Below, in pieces: positions 15,385 through 23,457 of a stretch of DNA of 25,997 nt (position 1 is the stretch's first letter; each line of letters begins with the position of its first letter). The stretch lies in contig NZJU01000047.1 of NCBI GenBank assembly GCA_002692325.1, forward strand, positions 19,809-45,805. Reading direction: 5' to 3'. The notes under the pieces were generated by a model, which did no database searches, was not told the DNA's origin, and was given only the letters and a program-made list of their open reading frames with translations. The DNA comes from Candidatus Pelagibacter sp. (GTDB taxonomy: Bacteria; Pseudomonadota; Alphaproteobacteria; Pelagibacterales; Pelagibacteraceae). The translations under genes and the position numbers were made by a program.

Positions 15385-17853
15385 ATGGAAAACGCATCGA
15401 ATAGAATTATCGCTCTACTTGGACCAACTAATACAGGGAAAACTCATGTGGCAATTGACAAAATGTTTAATTATGAGAGTGGGATTTTCGGGTTGCCTTT
15501 AAGGCTGCTCGCAAGAGAGATTTACGATAAATGCTTAAAAAAAGTCGGTCCAGAAAAGGTAGCTTTAATAACAGGTGAAGAAAAAATTGTTCCTAGTAAC
15601 GCCCAATATTTTATTTGCACTGTAGAGTCCATGCCAATTGATAAAGATGTAGAGTTTGTTGCAGTTGATGAAATTCAAATGTGCGCAGATAAAGAAAGGG
15701 GGCATGTTTTTACAGATAGACTTTTAAACCTAAGAGGGACGAAATTAACAATGTTTCTTGGTTCTCAGGTTATGAGAAATATTATAAGTGAACTTATAAA
15801 AAATGTTGAATTTGAGAAAAAAGATAGATTTTCTAAATTAAGTTATGGAGGATATAAAAAAATTTCAAGATTAGATAGAAAAGTTGCAATAATAGCATTC
15901 TCTATTGAAGAAGTTTATGCTCTAGCGGAGCTTATAAGAAGACAAAAAGGAGGCGCGGCTGTAATAATGGGATCTTTAAGTCCAAAAACTCGTAATTCTC
16001 AAGTAGAGCTGTATCAATCAGGTGATGTTGATTATTTAGTAGCAACAGATGCTATTGGTATGGGTTTAAATATGGATATTAATGAAATTTATTTCTCAAA
16101 TTTAAAAAAATTTGATGGAAAAAAAACAAGAAGATTAAACACAATTGAGATTTCTCAAATTGCAGGAAGAGCAGGAAGATACAAAAATGATGGAGTTTTT
16201 GGAACTACTGGTGAGTGTGGAAACTTAAACTCTGATGAAATAGAAAATATTGAGCAACATACTTTACCTGATAACAAAGCAATTTACTGGAGAAATAATA
16301 ATCTTATATTTGAAAATCCAGAAAAACTTATAAAATCTTTAGAATTAAAACCTGAAAAAAGATCTTTAATAAAAACTCAAGATTCTTTAGATGAGACTGT
16401 TCTAAGACACTTCATAAAAAAAAGTGACAATAACAATATATATACAAAAAATTTGAAACTTTTGTGGGAATGCTGTCAAATACCAGACTTTGAAAAAAAA
16501 GCCTACGGACAACATATAAATATCATTGATAAAGTTTTTAAATTTCTTTCTACTAGAAAAGGAAAGATTCCTAATAATTATATGCGAGAACAATTAAAAG
16601 GTTTAGATAAACAACATGGTAATATAGATGTTTTATCTCACAGAATTTCAAATGTGCGCACTTGGTCATATGTAGCAAATAAAAAAAATTGGGTTGAAAA
16701 TTCAGATTATTGGGTACAACTAACTAAAAGTATAGAGGATCAGTTATCGGATAAGCTTCACAGTGAATTAACAAGAAGTTTTATTGATAAAAAAATTAGT
16801 GTGCTTTCAAGAAGTTTGAAACAAGACTTAGAGCTTAAAACTACTATAGATGATCAAGATAGGATCATAATAGATAACCATATTATCGGAGAACTTAAAG
16901 CTTTAAAATTTAATATTGCAGTAACAGCTAAAACATTGGACACAGATGTGAAGTCAATAAAGAAAGCTGCTAGAAAAAGTATAGGGAACGAGCTATCAAA
17001 AAGAGTAGAAGAAATTGTAGAAAAAAAAGATATTATTTTAAACGATAAAAATTACATATTATGGAAAAATAATCCTATAGCCAGATTAAAAAAAGGTCAT
17101 GATTACCTCAACCCAATTATAGAGACTATTTCAGATGACTCGATAGATTTTAATTATAAAAATAAGTTAGATGATTTTTTAAAAAATTGGTTGGAAAATT
17201 ATATGAATATTACTTTAGGAGATCTAATAAATTTAACAAAAATAAAAATTGAAAATCAGTACTTAAGAGCTTTGGCATTTCAACTATTTGAAAAAAATGG
17301 AGTAATTAAAAGAGATGAGATAAGTAATATAATAAAAAAGATACCAGAAAATGAGAGAAAAAAACTATGGGGAATGGGTATCAAGGTTGGAAGATACCAT
17401 GTTTATTTACCGAAAATGCTTAAACCTAAAGCTGTTACATTTAGAGTATCACTTTGGACTTTGTTTAATGACTTGACTTCTAATTACAATATTCCAAAAT
17501 TTGGACTTAATTTTTTAAATAAATCAAAAGTAAATAGAGAATTTTTACTTCTTTGTGGTTTCGAAAAGTTTAAAGAATTCTTTGTAAGAATTGATATATT
17601 AGAAAAATTATTTCTTAAGATTATCGAGAAAACAAAGGAAAATAGATTTCAAGTAGACTCTTCGATGATGAACCTACTTGGGTGTTCTAAAGATAATTTT
17701 TATAAATTAATGATTTTTATGAACTATAAAAAAGATCAAGATTTAGATACCTACAAATATATTGGTTTGAGAAGAAATAAGTTGAAAAAAGATAAATTAA
17801 ATAATAAAGATAATCCCTTTAATAAACTTCTACAATTAAAGTTAGGTCATTAA
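15385..17853 (+). CDS. Suv3-like DExH RNA helicase
   Basis: This is an ATP-dependent RNA helicase of the Suv3 group, found in mitochondria and alphaproteobacteria and linked to RNA turnover. Motifs are clear: Walker A GPTNTGKT (13-20), FGLPLRLLAREIY, TGEE, DEIQ (95-98, motif II), MFLGSQ, a helicase C-terminal half with LVATDAIGMGLN and QIAGRAGRYKNDGVFGTTG (motif VI). About 500 residues follow, Lys/Glu-rich, that may serve RNA or partner binding. Length is 822. It heads a tight run of plus-strand genes (next gene after one base). In other alphaproteobacteria this helicase typically precedes an S4-domain protein, then fdxA and carD; here a TerB-like gene holds the second place. Confidence 0.92.
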   Translation: MENASNRIIALLGPTNTGKTHVAIDKMFNYESGIFGLPLRLLAREIYDKCLKKVGPEKVALITGEEKIVPSNAQYFICTVESMPIDKDVEFVAVDEIQMCADKERGHVFTDRLLNLRGTKLTMFLGSQVMRNIISELIKNVEFEKKDRFSKLSYGGYKKISRLDRKVAIIAFSIEEVYALAELIRRQKGGAAVIMGSLSPKTRNSQVELYQSGDVDYLVATDAIGMGLNMDINEIYFSNLKKFDGKKTRRLNTIEISQIAGRAGRYKNDGVFGTTGECGNLNSDEIENIEQHTLPDNKAIYWRNNNLIFENPEKLIKSLELKPEKRSLIKTQDSLDETVLRHFIKKSDNNNIYTKNLKLLWECCQIPDFEKKAYGQHINIIDKVFKFLSTRKGKIPNNYMREQLKGLDKQHGNIDVLSHRISNVRTWSYVANKKNWVENSDYWVQLTKSIEDQLSDKLHSELTRSFIDKKISVLSRSLKQDLELKTTIDDQDRIIIDNHIIGELKALKFNIAVTAKTLDTDVKSIKKAARKSIGNELSKRVEEIVEKKDIILNDKNYILWKNNPIARLKKGHDYLNPIIETISDDSIDFNYKNKLDDFLKNWLENYMNITLGDLINLTKIKIENQYLRALAFQLFEKNGVIKRDEISNIIKKIPENERKKLWGMGIKVGRYHVYLPKMLKPKAVTFRVSLWTLFNDLTSNYNIPKFGLNFLNKSKVNREFLLLCGFEKFKEFFVRIDILEKLFLKIIEKTKENRFQVDSSMMNLLGCSKDNFYKLMIFMNYKKDQDLDTYKYIGLRRNKLKKDKLNNKDNPFNKLLQLKLGH

Positions 17854-17854
17854 T

Positions 17855-18247
17855 ATGTCAAAATTAAATAAAGATGAAACGATAAATGTTACTGCTTTAA
17901 TGATACACGCGTCAAAAATTGATGATAATTTTTCAGAAAAAGAAAAAAAACTTATAATAAATTTTATTAAAAATAACTGTGAGGAGAAAAACGATGAGGA
18001 AAATATCTTTTCTCTAGCAGAAAAGCTTGAGAATAATTCAAATCAACTTTTAACTTATACAAAAATTATTAAAGAAAAACCAAACGAATTTAAAACTCAA
18101 ATTATTGAGGAGCTTTGGAAAATAATTATATCAGATGAAAATATTGATCAATTTGAATCAAATTTTATGAGAAGATTGTGTGGACTTATTTATTTTAGCG
18201 ACAAGAGTTGTGGAGAAATTAAACTTAAAGTAAAGAATAGAAATTAA
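17855..18247 (+). CDS. TerB-like acidic helical protein
   Basis: A protein of 130 residues, predicted all-helical and acidic. It follows the two-repeat TerB pattern: [21 protein letters not shown] (about 14-34) and [20 protein letters not shown] (about 88-107), where family members keep an Asp/Glu-rich metal-binding loop in each half (consensus like ADG-x-EEE). The TerB fold is widespread and occurs in settings unrelated to tellurite, including next to membrane or nucleic-acid machineries, so no specific function is assigned. It starts one base after the helicase and ends one base before fdxA. Confidence 0.7.
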   Translation: MSKLNKDETINVTALMIHASKIDDNFSEKEKKLIINFIKNNCEEKNDEENIFSLAEKLENNSNQLLTYTKIIKEKPNEFKTQIIEELWKIIISDENIDQFESNFMRRLCGLIYFSDKSCGEIKLKVKNRN

Positions 18248-18248
18248 A

Positions 18249-18590
18249 ATGACTTATTATGTTAAAGATGAATGTATTAAATGTAAGCTTACTGATTGTG
18301 TTGAAGTATGTCCTGTTGATTGTTTTTACGAGGGTGAGAATATGTTGGTTATTAATCCAGATGAGTGTATTGACTGCGGGGTGTGTGAGCCTGAATGTCC
18401 CATAGATGCTATTAAAGCGGATACGGAGGAAAATATAAAAGATAAAGAAAAATGGGTATTGCTTAATAAAAAGTATTCTGCAATATGGCCCAATATTACT
18501 AAAAAGAAAGAACCTATGAAAGAACATGAAAAATTTAGAAAAATAAAAGATAAATTTAAAGATCATTTTTCAGAAGAATCGGGAAAGTAA
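18249..18590 (+). CDS. fdxA: 7Fe ferredoxin FdxA ([3Fe-4S][4Fe-4S])
   Basis: A small soluble electron carrier of 113 residues. Cysteines at 9, 12, 17, 21, 25, 40, 43, 46 and 50 match Azotobacter ferredoxin I with a shift of one. By that alignment C9, C17 and C50 hold the [3Fe-4S] cluster, C21, C40, C43 and C46 the [4Fe-4S] cluster, and C12 and C25 are free. The signature stretches are [13 protein letters not shown] and [17 protein letters not shown] lysine-rich C-terminal tail of about 50 residues is normal for this family. Redox partners are unknown. It sits between the TerB-like gene and carD, overlapping the latter by one base (TAATG). Confidence 0.95.
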   Translation: MTYYVKDECIKCKLTDCVEVCPVDCFYEGENMLVINPDECIDCGVCEPECPIDAIKADTEENIKDKEKWVLLNKKYSAIWPNITKKKEPMKEHEKFRKIKDKFKDHFSEESGK

Positions 18591-19255
18591 TGAAAAAAAG
18601 AAAAAAAGTAAAAAAGAAGATTAAAAAAAAAGAAAAAACGAGAAAAAAAATCTCATCAACTTCAACCTCAAAAACCTTTGAGAAAAAAACTTCTTCCAAT
18701 GAAATCGATCAGAAACCAGTTATTACAAAAATAAAAAAACAAAGCACGGAAAAAAGAATTTATAATTTAAAAGATTTTGTTGTTTACCCAAAGCATGGCG
18801 TGGGTAAGATAGTAGCTATTGAAAAAGCAAAAATTGGACAAATAGATATTCAATTTTATAAAATACTTATTGAAAAAGAAAAATTATCTTTAACGATACC
18901 AATTAATCAACAAAGTAACTTAAGGCCTATATCGTCTGTAAATCAAATCAACAAGTGTATATCTATTTTAAAAACAAAGCCTAAAATAAAAAGAACTATG
19001 TGGAGCAGAAGAGCTCAAGAGTATGATCAAAAAATTAATTCTGGTAAGATTTATGAGCTTGCCGAGGTGGTAAAAGACCTTAATAAGAATAGCGATATTA
19101 TTGCAGATCAGTCATACTCGGAAAGACAGTTATTTGAAAAAGCTTATGAGAGATTAAAGTCTGAATTTGAAGCAGTTTTAACGATTACGCCCGACGAAGT
19201 AAAAAGAAAAATGGATAAAGCTTTAGGTAGATTAAATCTAATGGAAGAACAATAA
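18590..19255 (+). CDS. CarD-family transcription regulator
   Basis: CarD proteins bind RNA polymerase beta subunit and help open promoters, especially of rRNA genes. The conserved RNA-polymerase-interacting domain starts at about residue 58, with YNLKDFVVYPKHGVGKIVAI, and is followed by LRPISS and a helical DNA-binding part (about 130-221), with TMWSRRAQEYDQKI and SERQLFEKAYERL. A 55-residue N-terminal extension is strongly Lys-rich ([20 protein letters not shown]) and likely binds nucleic acid unspecifically. The ATG overlaps the fdxA stop. The stop codon lies directly against the hairpin terminator at 19261. Confidence 0.92.
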   Translation: MKKRKKVKKKIKKKEKTRKKISSTSTSKTFEKKTSSNEIDQKPVITKIKKQSTEKRIYNLKDFVVYPKHGVGKIVAIEKAKIGQIDIQFYKILIEKEKLSLTIPINQQSNLRPISSVNQINKCISILKTKPKIKRTMWSRRAQEYDQKINSGKIYELAEVVKDLNKNSDIIADQSYSERQLFEKAYERLKSEFEAVLTITPDEVKRKMDKALGRLNLMEEQ

Positions 19256-19290
19256 AAAAAACGCCCTTTTAATAAAAATTAAAAGGGCGT
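19254..19290 (-). terminator. intrinsic terminator, strong on minus strand, possibly bidirectional
   Basis: A perfect 13-bp stem (arms 19261-19273 and 19278-19290, ACGCCCTTTTAAT, loop AAAA). On the minus strand it is followed by seven or eight T residues up to the carD stop; on the plus strand only TTTCT follows. So it fits best as the end of the short minus-strand unit coding for the polybasic peptide, and may also help end carD transcripts. Confidence 0.85.
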
Positions 19291-19305
19291 TTCTAAAAAG
19301 AAAGA

Positions 19306-19371
19306 CTATCTTCTTCTTCTTCTTTTTTTAGCTTTTTTCTTTTTTTTAGCTTTTTTTCTTCTTTTAGCCAT
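19306..19371 (-). CDS. 21-residue polybasic microprotein (17 Lys/Arg)
   Basis: An ATG at 19371, preceded by AGGGAG with five bases spacing, opens a 21-codon frame ending in TAG at 19306. The peptide consists only of Met, three Ala, ten Lys and seven Arg; it starts MAKRRKKAKKK and ends in five arginines. Such a peptide would bind nucleic acid or acidic surfaces. The full unit has a TTGACA box upstream, a 5' hairpin (19389-19411), the ribosome site and a strong terminator, which argues that it is expressed. I cannot name a family; small Lys/Arg-rich chromatin-like or ribosome-associated peptides are the nearest idea. The stretch 19256-19579 contains otherwise only these signals and AT-rich sequence. 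Confidence 0.65.
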   Translation of the reverse strand: MAKRRKKAKKKKKAKKRRRRR

Positions 19372-19388
19372 CTTATCTCCCTGTTATC

Positions 19389-19411
19389 AAACGAATCTTT
19401 GTGATTCGTTT
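19389..19411. repeat. 9-bp stem-loop in the 5' leader of the polybasic peptide gene
   Basis: AAACGAATC (19389-19397) pairs with GATTCGTTT (19403-19411) across five loop bases. On the minus strand it would sit at the very 5' end of the micro-gene mRNA, 17 bp before the ATG counting from the hairpin edge. On the plus strand it is followed by TATTTTTTAAT, so it could instead serve as a second terminator for carD. Confidence 0.55.
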
Positions 19412-19420
19412 TATTTTTTA

Positions 19421-19449
19421 ATCTTTAAATTTTTTTCGTTTAATGTCAA
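19421..19449 (-). promoter_or_regulatory. candidate promoter of the polybasic peptide gene
   Basis: A perfect minus-strand TTGACA (plus bases 19444-19449) is followed at 17 bases by AAAGAT (19421-19426), a weak -10 match. A start near 19414 would place the stem-loop at the mRNA 5' end. The -35 is good and the -10 is poor, so confidence is moderate at best. Confidence 0.35.
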
Positions 19450-19579
19450 ACATAAATTAATTTGCAAATTCTAAAAATAATTATTTAAAATAAAATAATT
19501 AATAGTTTAATTTTTTAATTAAAAAAATAAGCAATACCAATGTTTATTTAAGCAAATTAAATAAGTTTTAATTTAATTT

Positions 19580-21256
19580 TTAATAAAGATTTTCTAGTTG
19601 TTGTTTATAATTTTTAATTATTTCTTTTCTTCTTAACTTTAAAGTTGGTGTAAGCATTCTGTTCTCAATTGTAAATTCGTCATGAATTAATATAAATTTT
19701 TTTATTCTTTCTATTAAAGTTAAATTATTGTTTTTACTTTCAATTATAGGTTTAATTTTTTCGTTATTAATTCCTTTTTCACTTACAATTATTGCTACTA
19801 AATAATTTTTTTTATCTCCGTATACAAAAGATTGTTTTATATTTTCATTTAAACACAAAATATTTTCTATCTTACTTGGTGAAATGTTGTCTCCACCAAG
19901 ATTTACAATTATATCTTTTTTTCTGTCCGTAATTTTTAAATAGTTGTTATTATCTAGTTCTCCAATATCTCCAGTATGCAACCATCCGTCTTTAATTACT
20001 TTTTCAGTCTCTATTTTTAAATTCCAATATCCCAACATTATGTTTTCACCCTTAATAAGGATTTCTCCATCTTCAGCAATTTTCACTTGATTTGTTCTAA
20101 AAGGAGGACCCACTGATTCAACTTTTACTAAATCAGGTAAATTACAACTCACCACCGGAGATGCTTCTGTGAGACCATAACCTTGAAGAGTGGTTAAGCC
20201 AACAGCATTCAAAAATTCTCCAATATTACGGTCTAAGGCTCCTCCTCCTGACACAAAAGCTTGAAGGTTTCCGCCAAATTGATTTCTTATTTTTTTTCTT
20301 ACTAGTTTTTCACATAAAAAATTCATCATTTTTTCGCTTAATGTTAACTTCTCTTTTTTTAATATTTTTTTTCCAAGACTTAAAGTCCGATCTATTAATG
20401 CTCTTTTTAATCCTGATTGTTTTTCAAAATTCATATTTATTTTGGTAAATAAATTTTGATAAAATCTTGGAACTGCTGTCATGATAGTTGGTTTTGCTAC
20501 TCCCATATTAGAAATTAATTTTTCTAAACTTTCAGCGTAAAAAACTTTCGCACCAATTGCAATTTGTATGAATTGAACTGTATGTTCATAGGAGTGAGAA
20601 AGTGGTAACCAGGTTAAAAATGTAGGTTCTTTTTTATCAGTCAAAACTTTAAGTAACTCAACTGCACCTTCGCAATTAGATAAAATTCCTCCGTGGCTTA
20701 AAACTACTCCTTTAGGATTACCTGATGTACCTGAAGTATAGATAATACATGCGGGCATGTTTCTCTCTAAATCTTTATTTACTATTTTTTCTTTTATCTC
20801 CTCATTTAATATCTCTTCAATTAGTAAACTTTCGGTATCTAATTTTTCAAACGATATTATTTTCTTAACATCGCTACTGATGAACTTTTTTATTTTATTA
20901 AATTGATCTTGATTTGAAACAAATATTAATGAGGGCTTACAGTCATTTAAAATATACTCATAGTCACTTTCAGAATATGTTGTAAAAATAGGCACTGAGA
21001 TACCACCAGAGTTCATGATAGATATGTCAGCGATTAACCAATAAGGTCTATTCTCCGATAATAGTAAGCATCTATCACCTTCATTAATTAAAGATTTAAT
21101 TTTTGCTGAGAGTTTATAAATTCTAAGAGTAATTTCTTCCCAATTATAAGTTGGTTTATCTGATTTTAACCACTTTAAAAATGGTTTCTTGCCATCAACT
21201 TTCTCTATCTTCTTAAAATATAGATCAACTAAACTTTTTAATTTATTTACTTCCAT
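19580..21256 (-). CDS. long-chain acyl-CoA synthetase (FadD15-like AMP-binding enzyme)
   Basis: This enzyme activates a fatty acid to acyl-CoA through an acyl-adenylate, in the cytoplasm or at the membrane. The 558 residues carry the P-loop IIYTSGTSGNPKGVVLSHGG (from about residue 171), GYGLTEASPV, the motif GDIGELDNNNYLKITDRKKD and GGDNISPSKIE near the C-terminal subdomain. The combination fits the eukaryote-like FadD15/ACSL group. The only reasonable start is the ATG at 21256, four bases after the tRNA-Leu 3' end, leaving no space for a promoter or ribosome site; the message may be freed by tRNA processing. The exact fatty acid range is unknown. Its end faces an AT-rich gap with no clear terminator. 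Confidence 0.9.
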   Translation of the reverse strand: MEVNKLKSLVDLYFKKIEKVDGKKPFLKWLKSDKPTYNWEEITLRIYKLSAKIKSLINEGDRCLLLSENRPYWLIADISIMNSGGISVPIFTTYSESDYEYILNDCKPSLIFVSNQDQFNKIKKFISSDVKKIISFEKLDTESLLIEEILNEEIKEKIVNKDLERNMPACIIYTSGTSGNPKGVVLSHGGILSNCEGAVELLKVLTDKKEPTFLTWLPLSHSYEHTVQFIQIAIGAKVFYAESLEKLISNMGVAKPTIMTAVPRFYQNLFTKINMNFEKQSGLKRALIDRTLSLGKKILKKEKLTLSEKMMNFLCEKLVRKKIRNQFGGNLQAFVSGGGALDRNIGEFLNAVGLTTLQGYGLTEASPVVSCNLPDLVKVESVGPPFRTNQVKIAEDGEILIKGENIMLGYWNLKIETEKVIKDGWLHTGDIGELDNNNYLKITDRKKDIIVNLGGDNISPSKIENILCLNENIKQSFVYGDKKNYLVAIIVSEKGINNEKIKPIIESKNNNLTLIERIKKFILIHDEFTIENRMLTPTLKLRRKEIIKNYKQQLENLY

Positions 21257-21260
21257 AATT

Positions 21261-21347
21261 TGGTGGGCGAAGAGAGACTCGAACTCTCACAGTATTGCTA
21301 CTACCGGATTTTGAATCCGGCGCGTCTACCAGTTCCACCATTCGCCC
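21261..21347 (-). tRNA. tRNA-Leu, anticodon CAA, CCA encoded
   Basis: On the minus strand a GGGCGAA acceptor arm (21341-21347) pairs with TTCGCCC (21265-21271), followed by discriminator A and an encoded CCA (21261-21263). The anticodon stem CCGGA/TCCGG encloses loop TTCAAAA with anticodon CAA at 21311-21313, reading UUG. A long variable arm (GTAGTAGCAATACTGT region) and the GTTCGAGTC T-loop confirm a class II leucine tRNA. It lies 12 bp after the symporter gene stop and 4 bp before the acyl-CoA synthetase ATG. Confidence 0.97.
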
Positions 21348-21359
21348 TTTTTATATAAT

Positions 21360-22205
21360 CTAATTGATTTTTCTTACTATGAGAACAAAAATAATAGAAG
21401 TACAAAACATTACTAAGGCATATGCCGCAGTAGGAACAATAAAGATTACATCATTAAATAATTGGGTGGCTACAACCACTGCTAAAGTACCGTTTTGTAA
21501 GCCACACTCAAGAGAAATGCATTTTCTTTGAGCGACATCCGAAGCAAAGAATTTTGCAACATAATATCCAACAAAAATCATTATCATATTTAAAATGAAA
21601 GCTATTAAACCCGCTTTAGTAACAAAAGAAAGAATCCTATCCCACTCCTCTATCCAAATTGAAGTAAAAACGACTAAAAATAAAATTACTGACAGTCTTT
21701 GGATTATAAGAGTTTTGGAAACAACAAAATCAGTCATTAAACCTCTCATAATCATTCCAAAAATAACCGGGACAGTTACCACGAAAAACATTTTCGTCGC
21801 TATGTTAAGCATTGATATTTCCTTTATAATTTCTATACCTAAAAAATCTGCAGAGTTAAAAACAATAAATGGAACTATTAAAACAGATAGTAAACTTACA
21901 ATCGCCGTTAAACTTACGGATAACGCGACATCTCCATCTGCAAACTTGGTTAAGATATTAGAGGTTACACCGCCTGGAGCTGCTGCAATTATCATTACAC
22001 CCATAGCTATTTCAATCGGGAGCGAAACAATTTGTATTAGAAAAAAAGCTATAACGGGAAGTAAAATTACCTGACAGATAATGCCGACAAGAAAGTCTCT
22101 TGGATTTTTTATAACTCTAGTGAAATCTGAAATTGTTAAACCAAGGCCTAAACCAAACATAATAATCGCTAAACACAATGGGGCTATATTTTTCGCTATT
22201 TCCAT
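21360..22205 (-). CDS. bile acid:sodium symporter (BASS) family transporter
   Basis: An inner-membrane protein of 281 residues with about nine or ten hydrophobic segments. The stretch MFGLGLGLTISDFTRVIKNP near the start and the IIAAAPGGVTSNILTKFADG motif (about residues 72-91) are typical of the BASS/SBF family, as is SLECGLQNGTLAVVVATQLF in the second half (crossover helix with glutamate). Such proteins import organic anions with sodium, for example bile acids, 2-keto acids or pantoate in different members; the substrate here is unknown. It begins 16 bp after the double winged-helix gene and is followed by tRNA-Leu after 12 bp. Confidence 0.92.
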   Translation of the reverse strand: MEIAKNIAPLCLAIIMFGLGLGLTISDFTRVIKNPRDFLVGIICQVILLPVIAFFLIQIVSLPIEIAMGVMIIAAAPGGVTSNILTKFADGDVALSVSLTAIVSLLSVLIVPFIVFNSADFLGIEIIKEISMLNIATKMFFVVTVPVIFGMIMRGLMTDFVVSKTLIIQRLSVILFLVVFTSIWIEEWDRILSFVTKAGLIAFILNMIMIFVGYYVAKFFASDVAQRKCISLECGLQNGTLAVVVATQLFNDVIFIVPTAAYALVMFCTSIIFVLIVRKIN

Positions 22206-22221
22206 TTTTAATATTTAATTT

Positions 22222-23271
22222 TTAAACTACTTTAAATGAAGAGTTTTTCATTAAATCAAAAATTGTTGTCACAAAACGCGCTTTATGTTTTTGATTATGC
22301 ATATAGTTTTGTTCAAAAGATTTGATATTTTTTGGTGAGGAAAAAAGTTGATATTCGAGCTTATTGTTTTTTAATATAAGTTTTTGCTTTAAAAGAAATT
22401 TTAATTTTCTTATCACAGTAGCCCTTGGAATTGATGAGATTTCTGAAATTGAGGATGCGTTAATTCCATTTTTTGGACTGTGTCTCAAAAGATGTAAATA
22501 TAAATCAGCGTAAGATCTTGGATCTTCAACGATTTTATTTTTAATTTGATTTGCATAATCTGTGAATTGAGAAATACCTATCGTGCCCCAAACATTCCAA
22601 GTTTCTAAATCACCATAAAAAGTTCTATGTCTTATTAGAAATGGTATTTGCAATCTAAACCAATGCTGCCAACATATTGTAAAATGTTTATCAATAAACA
22701 TTTCTATTTCCTCTCTAGTAAATTCTCTCCCAAACCAATTTTCTTTCGCTAAAATTTGACCTGACTTTTCTAAAAATATTGACATCATTTTTTTCGAATT
22801 TTCAGGTCTTTGAGTTTCAGTTAAATTTCTATGAAAAATAATTGTTTTTCCTTTTCTAGAAAGGATATTTTTATTTTGCAATAAGTTTACTTTTCTCCTT
22901 ACTGTTTCTTTTGGTATATCTAATTCTTTTGAAATTTCAATTAAGTTTATTTTGTCAATTAAAAGCTCTTTTTTTTCATAAAATTCATTATAGGACAGGT
23001 ACTGGAAACGGTCAGAATACTTTTTAAAAACCTCATTTACTAAATAAACTAGAACTAAATAAGTGTCATAATCTTTAAAAGTAGTATAAGCATTTTTGCA
23101 CCATGTTTGTTGCAGCTTAAACCAATCACTAACAGTATCATTAGAGTTTTTATTTAAAATTTCATAAACTTCCTCGGAATTAAAAGATACAAAATCTTTA
23201 ACACGTTCGTCTGGTTTTTTTTTTAAATGCTCAAAAATTGATACTGTTTTAGAATCCAGGGTTTTAGACAT
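22222..23271 (-). CDS. putative transcription regulator with two winged-helix modules (internal duplication)
   Basis: I do not recognise a named family. In the 349 residues there are two helix-turn-helix units, at about 109-147 (LIEISKELDIPKETVRRKVN) and about 271-309 (SSISEISSIPRATVIRKLKF), each followed by a wing-like NKNIL/QKLIL stretch. Each is preceded by a similar aromatic segment, DWFKLQQTWCKNAYTTFKDY (49-68) and HWFRLQIPFLIRHRTFYGDL (203-222). So the protein looks like two copies of one 160-residue unit. The ATG directly follows the stop of a 61-residue membrane protein (TAAATG) and the BASS gene follows after 16 bp, so it may regulate this operon. A DNA-binding role is inferred, not proven. 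Confidence 0.75.
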   Translation of the reverse strand: MSKTLDSKTVSIFEHLKKKPDERVKDFVSFNSEEVYEILNKNSNDTVSDWFKLQQTWCKNAYTTFKDYDTYLVLVYLVNEVFKKYSDRFQYLSYNEFYEKKELLIDKINLIEISKELDIPKETVRRKVNLLQNKNILSRKGKTIIFHRNLTETQRPENSKKMMSIFLEKSGQILAKENWFGREFTREEIEMFIDKHFTICWQHWFRLQIPFLIRHRTFYGDLETWNVWGTIGISQFTDYANQIKNKIVEDPRSYADLYLHLLRHSPKNGINASSISEISSIPRATVIRKLKFLLKQKLILKNNKLEYQLFSSPKNIKSFEQNYMHNQKHKARFVTTIFDLMKNSSFKVV

Positions 23272-23457
23272 TTATTTTTTCCAAGTTACGCTTTGATTGA
23301 TTAAAATTGCCATTAACAACCAGACTACAAAGGCTTCTCCATTAGTGAACTCGTAATTAGCACCAAATATTTTTGCAAGAAAAAACACTGCATAGATTGC
23401 TATTGGAGACAAGATTAAACTTGCCATGAACTTAAGTATTGTGCATTTTAGATCCAT
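23272..23457 (-). CDS. 61-residue two-helix membrane protein
   Basis: An ATG at 23457 opens a frame of 61 codons ending in TAA at 23272, immediately followed by the ATG of the double winged-helix gene. The protein has two hydrophobic segments (about residues 7-30 and 41-54) and ends INQSVTWKK. The same frame stays open leftward of its start against dedA, but that extension is antisense to dedA and probably not translated. The exact TAA-ATG junction with the next gene, and membrane-type composition, support a real gene. Its ATG shares the palindromic CATG (23455-23458) with the dedA ATG on the other strand. Function unknown; a membrane partner or sensor of the downstream regulator is possible. 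Confidence 0.6.
   Translation of the reverse strand: MDLKCTILKFMASLILSPIAIYAVFFLAKIFGANYEFTNGEAFVVWLLMAILINQSVTWKK

Noticed and set aside
19412..19579. Possible small RNA or replication-type AT-rich region
   Set aside because: The stretch is simply A/T-rich with many short A and T runs; I see no repeated boxes or stable fold beyond those listed.
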